From the NCBI GenBank assembly GCA_963716095.1, contig CAVQSV010000018.1, forward strand, positions 186,001-250,000: 64,000 bases of DNA. Reading direction: 5' to 3'. The notes under the pieces are model-generated. The model was not told where the DNA came from. It did no database searches and worked only from the letters and a program-made list of their open reading frames with translations. Source of the stretch: Sva-07 sp963716095. Lineage in GTDB: Bacteria; Actinomycetota; Acidimicrobiia; Acidimicrobiales; Ilumatobacteraceae. The first letter of the stretch is position 1, and each line of letters begins with the position of its first letter. A program made the translations under genes and the position numbers. Shown here piece after piece: positions 8,039 to 17,406 of the stretch.

Positions 8039-8105
8039 CCCCAACCCGAAATGTGCGCAGGTCGTGCCGCCCACGACGTCGACCCGCGCAGGTTTCGGGT
8101 TGGGG
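8039..8105. repeat. 67-bp inverted repeat between divergent promoters
   Basis: Arms CCCCAACCCGAAA (8039-8051) and its perfect complement (8093-8105) form a 13-bp stem. The loop holds a second short stem, GTCGTG/CACGAC, and two copies of GCGCAGGT. It fills most of the gap between the divergent Rieske and surE genes. It could be a regulator site or a member of another palindromic repeat class; no second copy was seen here. Confidence 0.7.
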
Positions 8106-8187
8106 AGAGCGGGGCGGGGTGGGGAGGCGTGCCAAGGGTTCACTCTCCGTTCAGATGAATGTCGGCGATGGCTGCGAGGATGGGCGC

Positions 8188-9024
8188 ATGCGCATCCTGG
8201 TGACGAACGACGACGGCATCGATTCGATCGGTCTGCACGTGCTGGCGCGGGCCATCTGCCAGCTCGAGGGCGACCACGAGGTCCACGTCGTCGCTCCCGA
8301 CCAGGAGTTCTCGGGCGCAGGCGCTGCGCTCGGTGCGTTGCACCTGATCCAGCCAGAAGTCCGGCGCGGACGGATCGACGATTGCCCGGCCGCTGCGATC
8401 TGGAAGGTGAGCGGCCCGCCGGCGCTGTGCGTGATGTTCGCCCGCCTGGGGGCCTTCGGCCCGCCGTTCGACCTGATCGTGAGCGGCATCAACCCCGGGG
8501 CCAACGTCGGTCGATCCGTGTACCACTCGGGCACGGTGGGCGCCGCGCTCACCGGGCGCAATGGTGGGATCTCCGGCATCGCGGTCAGCCAAGCGGTCAC
8601 CGGGTTCGGCGTCGAGGGTCAGGGATGGGACGAGTCGATCGCCACCCAGCATTGGGACAGCGCCGCCACGGTCGCCAAGGTGATCGCCCAGTCGCTGGTC
8701 GACGACATGCCGGTCGAGCCGGTCGTGGTCAACATCAACACACCGGACCTCCCGCTCGACGAGTTCGGCACCTGGCACTTCGCCTCGGTCGGCCAGGCGC
8801 CACCGCGGTCGATGTCCGACGCCACGTTGAAGACGATCCCCGGCCACGAAGGGGCCTTCACCGTCGAGATGGCATGGGGTGATGCCGTCGAACTGGCACC
8901 TGACACCGACGGCGGCATCATCGAGCGCGGCGACGTCGCCATCACCTATCTCACCCGTCTCGTCCACCACGACCGTCCCGACCTCGGATCGATCTCGAAG
9001 TCGCTCGACGAACTGCTGTCCTGA
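8188..9024 (+). CDS. surE: 5'/3'-nucleotidase SurE
   Basis: A 278-residue SurE-family nucleoside 5'(3')-monophosphate phosphohydrolase. The N-terminal 'MRILVTNDDGIDS' contains the two metal-binding aspartates (Asp-8, Asp-9). 'VVAPDQEFSGAG' and 'LIVSGINPGANVGRSVYHSG' contain further conserved metal and phosphate ligands. ATG 8188 begins directly at the conserved N terminus. It is divergent from the Rieske gene across the 67-bp inverted repeat, and the next gene is convergent. The family is known for roles in stationary-phase survival and nucleotide pool cleaning. Confidence 0.93.
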   Translation: MRILVTNDDGIDSIGLHVLARAICQLEGDHEVHVVAPDQEFSGAGAALGALHLIQPEVRRGRIDDCPAAAIWKVSGPPALCVMFARLGAFGPPFDLIVSGINPGANVGRSVYHSGTVGAALTGRNGGISGIAVSQAVTGFGVEGQGWDESIATQHWDSAATVAKVIAQSLVDDMPVEPVVVNINTPDLPLDEFGTWHFASVGQAPPRSMSDATLKTIPGHEGAFTVEMAWGDAVELAPDTDGGIIERGDVAITYLTRLVHHDRPDLGSISKSLDELLS

Positions 9025-9072
9025 CCGAGTGCCGCGTCGGCCTCGGTCGAGCGTCCGGTGTTGCCGACAGCC

Positions 9073-10485
9073 CTACTGCGAGAACGGTCCGGTCGCCACC
9101 GTCCGGATGCGTTCGAAGCCGTCGAGCAGCGTGACCGTGCCCGTCGCGCGATCGACGAACTGAAGCTCTCGGTCGGCGACGAACAAGCCTGAGGAGTCCG
9201 TCGCCCACGAGTCGGGGTACACCAGCTGGTTGATGCGACCCGCTTCGATCGAGGTGCCCGACGAGACGTCGAGGATGCGACGTCGTCCGGTGCCGTCGGT
9301 GTCGGCTCGGTAGACGATCGAACGTCCGTCCGGCGAGATCCGGGTCGCGGGGTCGATGAACCCGAGTGAGTCGATCGATTCGAGCATCCCATCGGAGACC
9401 GCCCCGGTGTCCCACGAGACGACCGAGTACGCGCACCGCAACGTGTCGTCGCACTCCTCGATCGCCCAGTGTCCGTCGCCGGCTGCCAGGAGGTCTCCGG
9501 TGCTGATACGTCTCGTGTCGCCATCGGGAGCGATCGCGTAGACACCGCCGGGGCCGCCGATGAGTGCATCGCCGTTGGGCGAGAAGGCACGTGACCAGAA
9601 CTGCGACTCGTCGACGAAACGATTGTCGAGGCGTTCGAGGCTCCCGTCGGGCCGAAGCACCCACTCCTGTTCCGGCGTGCCCGGGCCGGTCGCCGGGGTG
9701 GTGACGATGAAGCTGCCGGTGCCCGGCCACGGCTGCACGAAGATGATGCCGTCGGGCTGGCTCGCCTCGACGATCGGCTCGCCGTCTCGGATCATCAGCA
9801 GCTTGCTCGAGTTGAACAACACGATCGTCTGATCGTCGAATGCCAGCTGCGACCCGCTGCCTGCAGCATCGAGACTGCGAGTTCGGCCGCTCGGGAATTC
9901 GGTCACGGCGAGGATCCCGGTCTGCGACAGGGTGATCACTTCGGTCGGCGCGATCGCGGCCAGGCTCTCGGGAACCGACACGACGCGTTCCGCCCACGCA
10001 GGTGGCTCACCGATCACCACCGGCGGGACCACCGCCTCGGTCTCGATCTCGGCGTCGCCCGTCGGTGCCGGCACCGCAGGCAGCGTCGTGGCCGGCCCGG
10101 TGGTGGTCGATGCCCCGACGGGTCGGAGTGCCTCGAGCGTTGCCGGCTCGGTCGACGGGGTCGTGGGGGGAGACGGATCGTCCGACGTCCCGCCGCCGCG
10201 CAACAGCGCACCGGCCGAACCGATCAGCAGTGCGAGGACGATCGCGCCGGCGACCACCTTGCGGCCGAGCCTCGACCTCGACGAGGCCGTGTGGTCGTCG
10301 AAGTCCTCTGGTGGTGGTTCGCCGAAGATGCCCGCCGGCGGGCGGGCACCCGACGACCCACCCGATCGTGGCGCACCGCCGCCGAACACCGCGCTGTCGG
10401 GAACCGAGCTGTCGGGGACCCAGTCGTCGCGCGTCCAGGGAGAGACGTCATCGGGGTCGTCGGCCACGGCGTCATTGGACCACAT
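9073..10485 (-). CDS. Membrane-anchored beta-propeller (WD40/TolB-like) protein
   Basis: A 470-residue protein of unknown function. About 75 residues of acidic, Pro/Gly-rich cytoplasmic sequence precede one transmembrane segment ('KVVAGAIVLALLIGSAGALL'). A Ser/Thr/Pro linker and about 330 residues outside follow. The extracellular part has recurring 'S-P-D/N-G-x' turns ('FSPNGDALIGG', 'RISPDGRSIVYRADTDGTG') and regular strand-like periodicity, typical of TolB/WD40-like propeller repeats. It is divergent from the SnoaL-like gene at 10510, with only 24 nt between the starts. A sensor or binding role is plausible but not shown. Confidence 0.75.
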   Translation of the reverse strand: MWSNDAVADDPDDVSPWTRDDWVPDSSVPDSAVFGGGAPRSGGSSGARPPAGIFGEPPPEDFDDHTASSRSRLGRKVVAGAIVLALLIGSAGALLRGGGTSDDPSPPTTPSTEPATLEALRPVGASTTTGPATTLPAVPAPTGDAEIETEAVVPPVVIGEPPAWAERVVSVPESLAAIAPTEVITLSQTGILAVTEFPSGRTRSLDAAGSGSQLAFDDQTIVLFNSSKLLMIRDGEPIVEASQPDGIIFVQPWPGTGSFIVTTPATGPGTPEQEWVLRPDGSLERLDNRFVDESQFWSRAFSPNGDALIGGPGGVYAIAPDGDTRRISTGDLLAAGDGHWAIEECDDTLRCAYSVVSWDTGAVSDGMLESIDSLGFIDPATRISPDGRSIVYRADTDGTGRRRILDVSSGTSIEAGRINQLVYPDSWATDSSGLFVADRELQFVDRATGTVTLLDGFERIRTVATGPFSQ

Positions 10486-10509
10486 CGCAGCACCGATACC
10501 GTCGCGCAG

Positions 10510-10902
10510 GTGAAGACTCGTGGCGAGATCGTGCAGGGATATCTGGCGTCGTTCGCCACCGGCGATGCCGACGCGGTGGCCGCATGCGTGACCGACGACT
10601 TCGTCAACGAGCACCTCAGCGAACTCGGATCGGGCTGCACCGGGCGCGACGAGTACCGACGACGGCTGCCGGGCTTCCTGTCGACGTTCGCTGGTGCCCG
10701 CTACGAGATCGTGACGCTGGCGGAGATCTCGACACCCGGCGCCGGTGACGTGGTGGTGCGCTATCGGTTCGAGGCGGCCTACGAAGACACGCCGATCGAC
10801 ATCCCCGGCGTGATGTGGTTCGACGTGCGCGACGGCCTGGTCGCTCGTCGCACCGATCTGTGGGACTCGCTCACGTTCCTCCGCCAGACCGACCAGGTGT
10901 GA
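10510..10902 (+). CDS. SnoaL-like / NTF2-fold protein
   Basis: A 130-residue single-domain protein with the NTF2/SnoaL cone-fold pattern. It has an N-terminal helix 'IVQGYLASFATGDADAVAAC', then 'VTDDFVNEH', then strand-rich segments ending in 'VMWFDVRDGLVARRTDLWDS'. Members bind small polyketide- or steroid-like ligands or act as isomerases; the specific role is unknown. GTG 10510 is supported by TACCGT 7 nt upstream. The TGA stop lies inside a 33-bp palindrome, so the last codons and stop may have been supplied by the element. Confidence 0.75.
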   Translation: MKTRGEIVQGYLASFATGDADAVAACVTDDFVNEHLSELGSGCTGRDEYRRRLPGFLSTFAGARYEIVTLAEISTPGAGDVVVRYRFEAAYEDTPIDIPGVMWFDVRDGLVARRTDLWDSLTFLRQTDQV

Positions 10903-10930
10903 CGTTTGGTGTCAGACACCAAACGTCACA
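10898..10930. repeat. 33-bp palindromic element (16+1+16), class A
   Basis: The arm TGTGACGTTTGGTGTC and its perfect complement flank one A. The TGA of the upstream gene is inside the left arm. An identical element sits at 15817-15849, with CAGG preceding the TGTGA in both. Confidence 0.9.
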
Positions 10931-11043
10931 TCGCGGTGTCGGCACCGAGGTAGGGAAAACCCTCCTACGGGTTCGGGTTGTCCCGCAAGGCGTTTCGGGG
11001 CACCACAGTTCCCCCGAGCGCCGACGTGGCAGACACTGGGCTG

Positions 11044-13726
11044 ATGAGCATCCGACACCTGTTCAGTGCCGATCGACGCCTCACCGGGGCCTGGACCGCC
11101 GCCGCAGCCGTGGTGATGACATCGGTCGCCGCCGTCGCGGTTGCATCGCCGGTGTCGGCCGACGTCGCACCAGGCGGTCAGCTCTGCTTCACCATCAACG
11201 CCACACCCGGCGACGCCGCCATCGTCAACCTCACCCCCGTACTCGCCGACGGCGACGGCTTCGGCCAACTCATCTCCTCCAACGTCAAGAACAACCCACC
11301 CAACGCCTCCAACACCAACTTCACCATCGGCTCCGTCGACCCCAACGTCGCCATCACCCCCATCGGCAACGACGGACAAGTCTGCTACCAGAACTCCCCC
11401 CGCTCCAGCGTCGACCTCATCGCCGACCACCTCGGCACCATCAACGCCAACGCCTACACCCCCGCCACCCCCAACGGCGCACCCACCCGCCGCGTCGACA
11501 CCCGCACCGGCCAAGGCGGCCAACGAATCGCACCAGGCGGTCAGCTCTGCTTCACCATCAACGCCACACCCGGCGACGCCGCCATCGTCAACCTCACCCC
11601 CGTACTCGCCGACGGCGACGGCTTCGGCCAACTCATCTCCTCCAACGTCAAGAACAACCCACCCAACGCCTCCAACACCAACTTCACCATCGGCTCCGTC
11701 GACCCCAACGTCGCCATCACCCCCATCGGCAACGACGGACAAGTCTGCTACCAGAACTCCCCCCGCTCCAGCGTCGACCTCATCGCCGACCACCTCGGCA
11801 CCATCAACGCCAACGCCTACACCCCCGCCACCCCCAACGGCGCACCCACCCGCCGCGTCGACACCCGCACCGGCCAAGGCGGCCAACGAATCGCACCAGG
11901 CGGTCAGCTCTGCTTCACCATCAACGCCACACCCGGCGACGCCGCCATCGTCAACCTCACCCCCGTACTCGCCGACGGCGACGGCTTCGGCCAACTCATC
12001 TCCTCCAACGTCAAGAACAACCCACCCAACGCCTCCAACACCAACTTCACCATCGGCTCCGTCGACCCCAACGTCGCCATCACCCCCATCGGCAACGACG
12101 GACAAGTCTGCTACCAGAACTCCCCCCGCTCCAGCGTCGACCTCATCGCCGACCACCTCGGCACCATCAACGCCAACGCCTACACCCCCGCCACCCCCAA
12201 CGGCGCACCCACCCGCCGCGTCGACACCCGCACCGATGACACCGGCGACGAGCCCGAACCGATCAGGCCAGAGTGCGTCGGATCGACGAGCACCAGCTAC
12301 GACACCGAGACCCGCGCGGACGATGTTCGGGCTCGCCTCGGCCTCGTACGAGATCGACCGCGGGGCGCAATTCAACAAGACGCTCAGCGAACTGGGCGCC
12401 TCCGACTTCGAGGAGCGCATGACGTGCTGGACGCTGATCGATGCGCTTCGCGGCCAGCAGGGGATCCTCGGGCTGCTGACCGACACCGAACTGATCGTGG
12501 CCCGCAACCCCCAGACCCAGGACGTGGTCGTGTCGTTCCGCGGCACGGAGATCGATGCCCTCGACATCTTCACCGATCTCAACGCAACCCGGGCATCCTG
12601 GAGGCTCCCGGACGGGCAGGTTGTTCCCAGCGCCGTGCACGCCGGCTTCGCTGGGGCGTACCTCGCAGTTCGCGATCAGCTCGCCGAACTCCTCGGAGCG
12701 CAGCCCGCACCGACCAACCCCGACGCACGCGTGTACTTCACCGGTCACAGCCTCGGCGGGGCGCTCGCGTCGCTGGCATCGATCGACCTGGTCGACGACC
12801 TGATGCGCGCCGGCTACTCCCGTACCGAAGTGGTCACCTATACCTTCGGCGCCCCTCGATCAATGTCGCAGACGATGTCGAACCATCACGCCAGCCTCGT
12901 TCCGGTGTCGTTCGCTGTGGTCAACCCCCGCGACCCGGTGCCTCATGTGCCCGCTGCGATCGGCAGCTCGAATCCGTTCTCGCACATTCGCAACGTGACG
13001 GTGGTCCACGGATCCCCGGCGACGTCGACGGTCAGGGTCGAGCGCGGCGACGGACGCCGATACCGAGGTTGCCTGGCGATGCCGATCGGGCGGGTTACTG
13101 ATCACATTCGCTCGGAGTACAACCGCCGGCTCGAGTCGACGTCGTTCTTCGGCGACCCTCGCGTGTGGATCACCATCTCCAACGGCGAGAACCGGCTGAA
13201 CTGGGACTCGCCGATCGAAGGGCCCTGCGATGAGGTCGGGTTGTTCCGCACCGGGGGCACCCTCACCAGCGCCGCCAACCCGATCACCACCCGCAACGTC
13301 GACGTCGACGGCGACGACATACACACCACGTCGACCGGCAAGGGCGACAACTTCTGGGTGGGGTACATCAACATGTTCGGCGACCTCGTGGCGGCGCGCG
13401 AATACTTCCCGACGACACCGACCGTGTCGCTCGAGCGCAACGAGAACTTCATCGGCGGCGACACGATCGACTTCGACTGGTCGGTGAGCGATCCGGGCGA
13501 CCACGACCTCATCGTGCTGTACGACCGCGACCCCCGGGTGGCTGGCGTCGACGGGTACTACCGCAGCATCGTTGGCCGCGTGGAGGCCAAGGCGGACTCC
13601 AACCCGGGCGAGCGCACCCAGATCAGGGTCGGCAGCGACCCGAACCGCTGGTGGGTCGCCTACGTGATGGTCGACGACGACGGCAACCAGCGGATCCTGT
13701 CGACGTCGAGAGGTGTGCAGGGTTGA
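11044..13726 (+). CDS. Secreted class 3 lipase with three tandem 'VDTRTG' repeats (frame interrupted)
   Basis: The ATG at 11044 (GACACT 6 nt upstream) starts a Sec signal peptide ('TAAAAVVMTSVAAVAVAS' followed by PVSA). Three identical 121-residue repeats follow, each with 'GDAAIVNLTPVLADGDG', 'PNASNTNF' and 'SSVDLIADHLGT' and ending 'RRVDTRTG'. This is a variant of a beta-sandwich repeat common in secreted actinobacterial proteins. The frame then shifts near 12311-12316. The second frame encodes a class 3 lipase with the nucleophile elbow 'GHSLGGALAS', 'VNPRDPVPHVP' (catalytic Asp region) and a C-terminal beta domain. Restoring one GC unit or removing one C rejoins the halves. It is predicted to be an extracellular ester hydrolase; its partner and substrate are unknown. 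Confidence 0.78.
11167..12235 (+). repeat. Three tandem 363-bp repeats, apparently identical
   Basis: Units run 11167-11529, 11530-11892 and 11893-12235 (the last is truncated at the frame-shifted linker). By eye they are identical at nucleotide level. Third codon positions are almost all C, unlike the flanking lipase sequence. Recent duplication or gene conversion is inferred; the copy number may be collapsed in the assembly. Confidence 0.92.
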
Positions 13727-13790
13727 GTGCGCCGCCGGCGAAGTGTCGCGCCGGCGGCGGACGACCAGCCAGTGGCCACCGACCACGATC

Positions 13791-13796
13791 TAGCCT
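13791..13796 (+). promoter_or_regulatory. -10 hexamer TAGCCT for the sensor kinase operon
   Basis: TAGCCT lies exactly 6 nt before ATG 13803, with no ribosome-binding site. A leaderless start is inferred. Confidence 0.5.
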
Positions 13797-13802
13797 CCGA
13801 CG

Positions 13803-15143
13803 ATGGCCGACACCACCAGCCGCCTGACGAGCGATGTGATCGACTCCGACGGCTTGGTCGACGACGACATCGATCTGCAGGCGATTGCCGACTCGGAGAT
13901 CCCCGAGATCCAGCACGAGGCACAGACATGGCTGGTGGCGAACAACGCCGACGATCAGCGCGCGATCACGATCTTCGCGTTCGGCATCGCCGTGTGCGCC
14001 GTGTTGTTGCAGTCGTGGTGGGCGGCGCTGCTCGCGGTCTGCATCCTGCTGGTGCTGCCGTTTCGTTGGATGGCGGGCCCACAATTCCGCGACGGGAACA
14101 TCCAACGCGGGATCATGTGGGCCAACCTCGGCTCGTGGTACCTGCTGTTCCCATTGGTGATCATCGTTCCCGACTCGTTGCCGATAGCGATCCAGAACGT
14201 GATCGGGCCGATGATCCTCGCTGCGGCGTACCTCGAACGTCGGGTGGTCAGGCGACTGGTGCCCGTCACGATCATGATCGCGGTGACGATCACGTTCATC
14301 GCCTACACCACTGACGGCGTCGGGCTCGACGAGGTGACCCCGGAGTGGCTCTACGTCACGGTTCTGCTGACCTACACCGGGGCGAACCTGTATCTCGTGA
14401 CCACCGACCTCCGGCAGTCGAACGTCGTGCGGTTGCGGATCATGCAACGAGCGATCAACAACAACCGGGAGCTCGCCGCAACAGACCAGGCCCTACGCAA
14501 CTCGCGGCGCCGCCTCGTGATGGCCGCCGATCAGGAGCGGGTCAGTCTCGAACGAAATCTGCACGACGGCGCCCAGCAGCGGTTGCTGTCGCTGGCGATT
14601 CAGTTGCGGCTCGCTGCCGACCTGGCCGACGAGGGGACGCCGCCGACGAGCGAGTCGCTCTTCGCGATGCATCATGCCGTCACCGACGCGGTCGAGGAAC
14701 TGCGCGACCTCGCCCAGGGCGTCTATCCCGCACGGTTGACCGAGCTCGGTTTGGCTCGGGCACTGCACGCAGTCGCTCGCCGCTCGCCGTTGCAGATCGA
14801 AATCGACGACACCACGGTCGGCGCCATCGACGACGGCACCGAGGTGGCGCTCTACTTCGTATGCCTCGAGGCGATCCAGAACGCTTCGAAACATGGCGGG
14901 CCGGGCACCGTGGTCCGCATCTCGCTCGACACGGCCGACGATGATCTGGTGGTGAGCATCACCGACAGCGGGCCGGGGTTCAACATCGACGAACATGCCA
15001 ACTCGCGGGGGCTGCTCAACATGGCCGACCGTGTCGGCGCCCTCGGCGGTGAGTTGTCGATCGACTCGGCGCCGGGATCCGGCACCGCTGTCTCCGCCCG
15101 CTTGCCGCAGCGCCCGACCGCGATCGGAGCGTCGAGCGGATGA
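13803..15143 (+). CDS. Sensor histidine kinase, NarL/DesK type
   Basis: A 446-residue membrane kinase. After an acidic N-terminal cytoplasmic stretch of about 50 residues there are about six hydrophobic segments in paired groups (residues about 57-200). A coiled linker and the HisKA_3 dimerisation domain follow, with the phospho-accepting His in 'SLERNLHDGAQQRLLSLA'. The HATPase_c domain has the N-box 'CLEAIQNASKHG', the G1 box 'ITDSGPGFNI' and the G2 region 'GLLNMADRVGALGGEL'. The lack of a recognisable periplasmic sensor domain suggests membrane or intramembrane sensing. It overlaps the response-regulator gene by ATGA and surely pairs with it. Confidence 0.93.
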   Translation: MADTTSRLTSDVIDSDGLVDDDIDLQAIADSEIPEIQHEAQTWLVANNADDQRAITIFAFGIAVCAVLLQSWWAALLAVCILLVLPFRWMAGPQFRDGNIQRGIMWANLGSWYLLFPLVIIVPDSLPIAIQNVIGPMILAAAYLERRVVRRLVPVTIMIAVTITFIAYTTDGVGLDEVTPEWLYVTVLLTYTGANLYLVTTDLRQSNVVRLRIMQRAINNNRELAATDQALRNSRRRLVMAADQERVSLERNLHDGAQQRLLSLAIQLRLAADLADEGTPPTSESLFAMHHAVTDAVEELRDLAQGVYPARLTELGLARALHAVARRSPLQIEIDDTTVGAIDDGTEVALYFVCLEAIQNASKHGGPGTVVRISLDTADDDLVVSITDSGPGFNIDEHANSRGLLNMADRVGALGGELSIDSAPGSGTAVSARLPQRPTAIGASSG

Positions 15144-15796
15144 GACGGGTCGTGATCGCCGACGACTCGCTCCTGCTCCGTCAGGGCGTGTCCGCAGTGT
15201 TGGCAACGCTGGACGACGTCGAGGTCGTCGCCGAGGCCGAGGACCGCCCCGGCCTGATGGCTGAGGTCGACCGGCACCGTCCCGACCTCGTCATCACCGA
15301 CGTGCGCATGCCACCGACGTTCACCAACGAAGGCATCGCCGCCGCACGCGAGATCCGGTCGCTCCATCCCGACACCGGGGTGATCGTGCTGAGTCAGTAC
15401 CTCGACGCCGACTACATCATCGAACTGCTCCAGGACGGCACCGAGGGCTTCGGCTACCTGCTCAAGGAGAATGTCGCCGACCGACGACAGTTGGCACACG
15501 CGATCGACGCGGTGTGCTCGTCGAGTTCGTCGATCGATGCGGCAGCGATCGAAGTGTTCGTCCAAGCGCGCTCGCGTCGGCCGTCACCGTTCGACGATCT
15601 CACCGAGCGCGAGCGAGAGGTGCTGTCTCTCATCGCCGAAGGTCTTCGCAACAGCGCGATCGCGGACCGCCTGCACCTGAGCGAGAAGTCGGTCGAGAAG
15701 CACATCAATTCGATCTTCACCAAACTCCACCTCACCGACGAGCCCGAGAGCAACCGCCGGGTCCGGTCGGTGCTGCTCTGGCTCGCCGAACACTGA
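15140..15796 (+). CDS. LuxR/NarL-family response regulator
   Basis: A 218-residue two-domain regulator. The receiver domain has the acidic pocket 'IADDS', the phospho-acceptor Asp in 'LVITDVRMPPTF' and the conserved Lys in 'YLLKENVAD'. A GerE/LuxR helix-turn-helix follows: 'LTEREREVLSLIAEGLRNSA' and 'HLSEKSVEKHINSIFTKL'. It is translated from an ATGA overlap with the kinase gene. It probably acts as the transcriptional output of that kinase; target genes are unknown. A 33-bp palindrome lies 20 nt after its stop, between it and the convergent lipoprotein gene. Confidence 0.94.
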   Translation: MRRVVIADDSLLLRQGVSAVLATLDDVEVVAEAEDRPGLMAEVDRHRPDLVITDVRMPPTFTNEGIAAAREIRSLHPDTGVIVLSQYLDADYIIELLQDGTEGFGYLLKENVADRRQLAHAIDAVCSSSSSIDAAAIEVFVQARSRRPSPFDDLTEREREVLSLIAEGLRNSAIADRLHLSEKSVEKHINSIFTKLHLTDEPESNRRVRSVLLWLAEH

Positions 15797-15816
15797 CGCT
15801 CGCCCGACCACCCAGC

Positions 15817-15849
15817 TGTGACGTTTGGTGTCAGACACCAAACGTCACA
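15817..15849. repeat. 33-bp palindromic element (16+1+16), class A
   Basis: Identical to the element at 10898-10930. It lies between convergent genes and contains the stop codon of the minus-strand DUF3179 gene. A terminator-like effect is possible from position, but there is no U-tract. Confidence 0.9.
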
Positions 15850-17296
15850 CCTGCCAGAGTTCGGTGTCCGGGTGGAACTGGCTCCAGGCGAACCAGAACG
15901 CTTCGTGTGAGGCGATCGGCTCGCCGGTCACCTCGTCGACAGCACGCAGACCGCCTCCGTCGGCGACGAGCTCAACACCGGCGGCGACAACCTCATCGCC
16001 GACCGACAGGATCGCTCGGGCCTCGGCGGCTGGGAACGCGACCGGCGTGCCGTCGGCGGTGATCACGCCGACCACGAGTTCCTGCTCGGGAAGGCGATCG
16101 TCGGCCGGACCGATCGGGAAGATCGGACCGTTGTCGTCTCGCCCCTGCAGCGGATCGAGGGGATAGCTGCGGCCGATGCCACCGTCCTCGGCGATGATCG
16201 TGGTGTCCGGGTGTTCGGCCTTCCACTCGCCCCAGGTCGTGCGGAGCACAGTGGTCTCCTCGAGCACGATGCCCTGGTCCTGGAGCGGGCCGGACACCGC
16301 CGCGCCGGTGAACGTGTCGAACACCGACTGCGTGCGCAGGTCGTACATCACCTTGTTCGATCGTGACAGCAGGCCGGAGGTGCGCAGCACCGGCACCTCG
16401 TCGGCGCCACCGACCGTGACGGCGTCGTCGGTGCGGTATGCCTGGGCCGCGCCGCACAGCGTGCAGTACGGGATGCCGAAGCGGCGCTCGCCGAGCGTGA
16501 GGTTGAACATCTCGTGGATCTCGGCGATGTTCTTCGGGATCGCGAGCGCCTCGTCGCCTTCGACGATGCCGAACACGATCGCGTCGTCCGGATACCAGTC
16601 GCCACCGGCCGCGTCGGTGACCGCCGGATCGTCGAGGGAGGGGATGCAACCTTGCGGGCAGCCGTCGGGATCGCCGAGTTCGCGATCGTCGATCAGCACG
16701 CCGCCCCAGCTGAGCCACCGCCAGTCGATGTCGGCGTCGGCGTCGGCGAAGAACGGCTCCCAGCCCTGCTCGACGAGCAGGAAGAGATCGGCTTTGTCGG
16801 TGCGGTAGTCGGGGTAGCCGGGCGTGTCCCACGCGATCAGGTGATTCGTGGTGCTCAACCACGCGCTCCGCTCGCTGTCGGGATCGTCGGCGAGCGAGAC
16901 GCCGGTGAGGGCTTCGAACGCCTCGACGAGTCGGTCGTCGCCATCGCCGGCGCCGAAGAATCGCATGAGGTCGGCGACGTACCAGGCGTGTCGGGCGTCG
17001 CCGAACTCGACGATGTCGTCGAGCGCGTCGTCGTCGATCGCGCCGGCTCGGAGGCGCAGGGCCATGGCGTCCATCGCGTCGCGAACTTCAGGGGCGTCCT
17101 CGACGTCGACTGCTGGCGCCGCCGGGGCCGGCGGGTATCGGAAGACCGGGGCCCGGTCAGCTGCACCAGAGGTGCTGCCATACGACGTGGCGTTGCTGTC
17201 GGAGTTGTCGGTGCTCGCCCCGCACGCGGCCAGCCCAATCGACCCCACGAGCAGGAGGGGTGCGGTCCGACGGGTCCAGCGTCGCTGCGAGGGCAT
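15845..17296 (-). CDS. DUF3179 domain-containing lipoprotein
   Basis: A 483-residue exported protein. It has a lipoprotein signal peptide with lipobox 'GSIGLAACG' (Cys about residue 25), followed by a Ser/Asn/Thr-rich linker. The long C-terminal part contains the DUF3179 signature 'FGIPYCTLCGAAQAY' (CxxC), 'GLLSRSNKVMYDLRTQS' and 'VLRTTWGEWKAEHPDT'. The function of DUF3179 is unknown; members are common in marine and soil bacteria. The start is supported by TACCCT 6 nt upstream. The last codons and stop lie in a 33-bp palindrome also found at the end of the SnoaL-like gene, so the final residues may be element-derived. Confidence 0.88.
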   Translation of the reverse strand: MPSQRRWTRRTAPLLLVGSIGLAACGASTDNSDSNATSYGSTSGAADRAPVFRYPPAPAAPAVDVEDAPEVRDAMDAMALRLRAGAIDDDALDDIVEFGDARHAWYVADLMRFFGAGDGDDRLVEAFEALTGVSLADDPDSERSAWLSTTNHLIAWDTPGYPDYRTDKADLFLLVEQGWEPFFADADADIDWRWLSWGGVLIDDRELGDPDGCPQGCIPSLDDPAVTDAAGGDWYPDDAIVFGIVEGDEALAIPKNIAEIHEMFNLTLGERRFGIPYCTLCGAAQAYRTDDAVTVGGADEVPVLRTSGLLSRSNKVMYDLRTQSVFDTFTGAAVSGPLQDQGIVLEETTVLRTTWGEWKAEHPDTTIIAEDGGIGRSYPLDPLQGRDDNGPIFPIGPADDRLPEQELVVGVITADGTPVAFPAAEARAILSVGDEVVAAGVELVADGGGLRAVDEVTGEPIASHEAFWFAWSQFHPDTELWQV

Positions 17297-17302
17297 GTGA
17301 GG

Positions 17303-17308
17303 AGGGTA
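17303..17308 (-). promoter_or_regulatory. -10 hexamer TACCCT for the DUF3179 gene
   Basis: TACCCT on the minus strand lies 6 nt before ATG 17296, with no Shine-Dalgarno sequence between. Confidence 0.5.
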
Positions 17309-17406
17309 CGGACGGCCATCTTGCCGCGTTCGAACGGCATGAAGAACACGTTCGAAACTCCGCGGACGGTACGAGCCGGCGCATCCCGTTCCGGCATCCT
17401 GGTGAC

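Noticed and set aside
7839..8882. A 347-codon plus-strand frame through the Rieske/surE region
   Set aside because: It crosses the divergent promoter gap and the inverted repeat and carries no motif; surE is in a different frame with full signatures.
10912..12582. A 556-codon Gly/Val/Asp-rich open frame on the minus strand over the lipase repeats
   Set aside because: It is a shadow of three identical C-ending repeats; the plus strand has a signal peptide and recognisable domains.
15817..15849. The 33-bp palindrome as an ordinary intrinsic terminator only
   Set aside because: The identical sequence occurs between same-strand genes (10898), the design recurs inside coding frames, and no U-tract follows.
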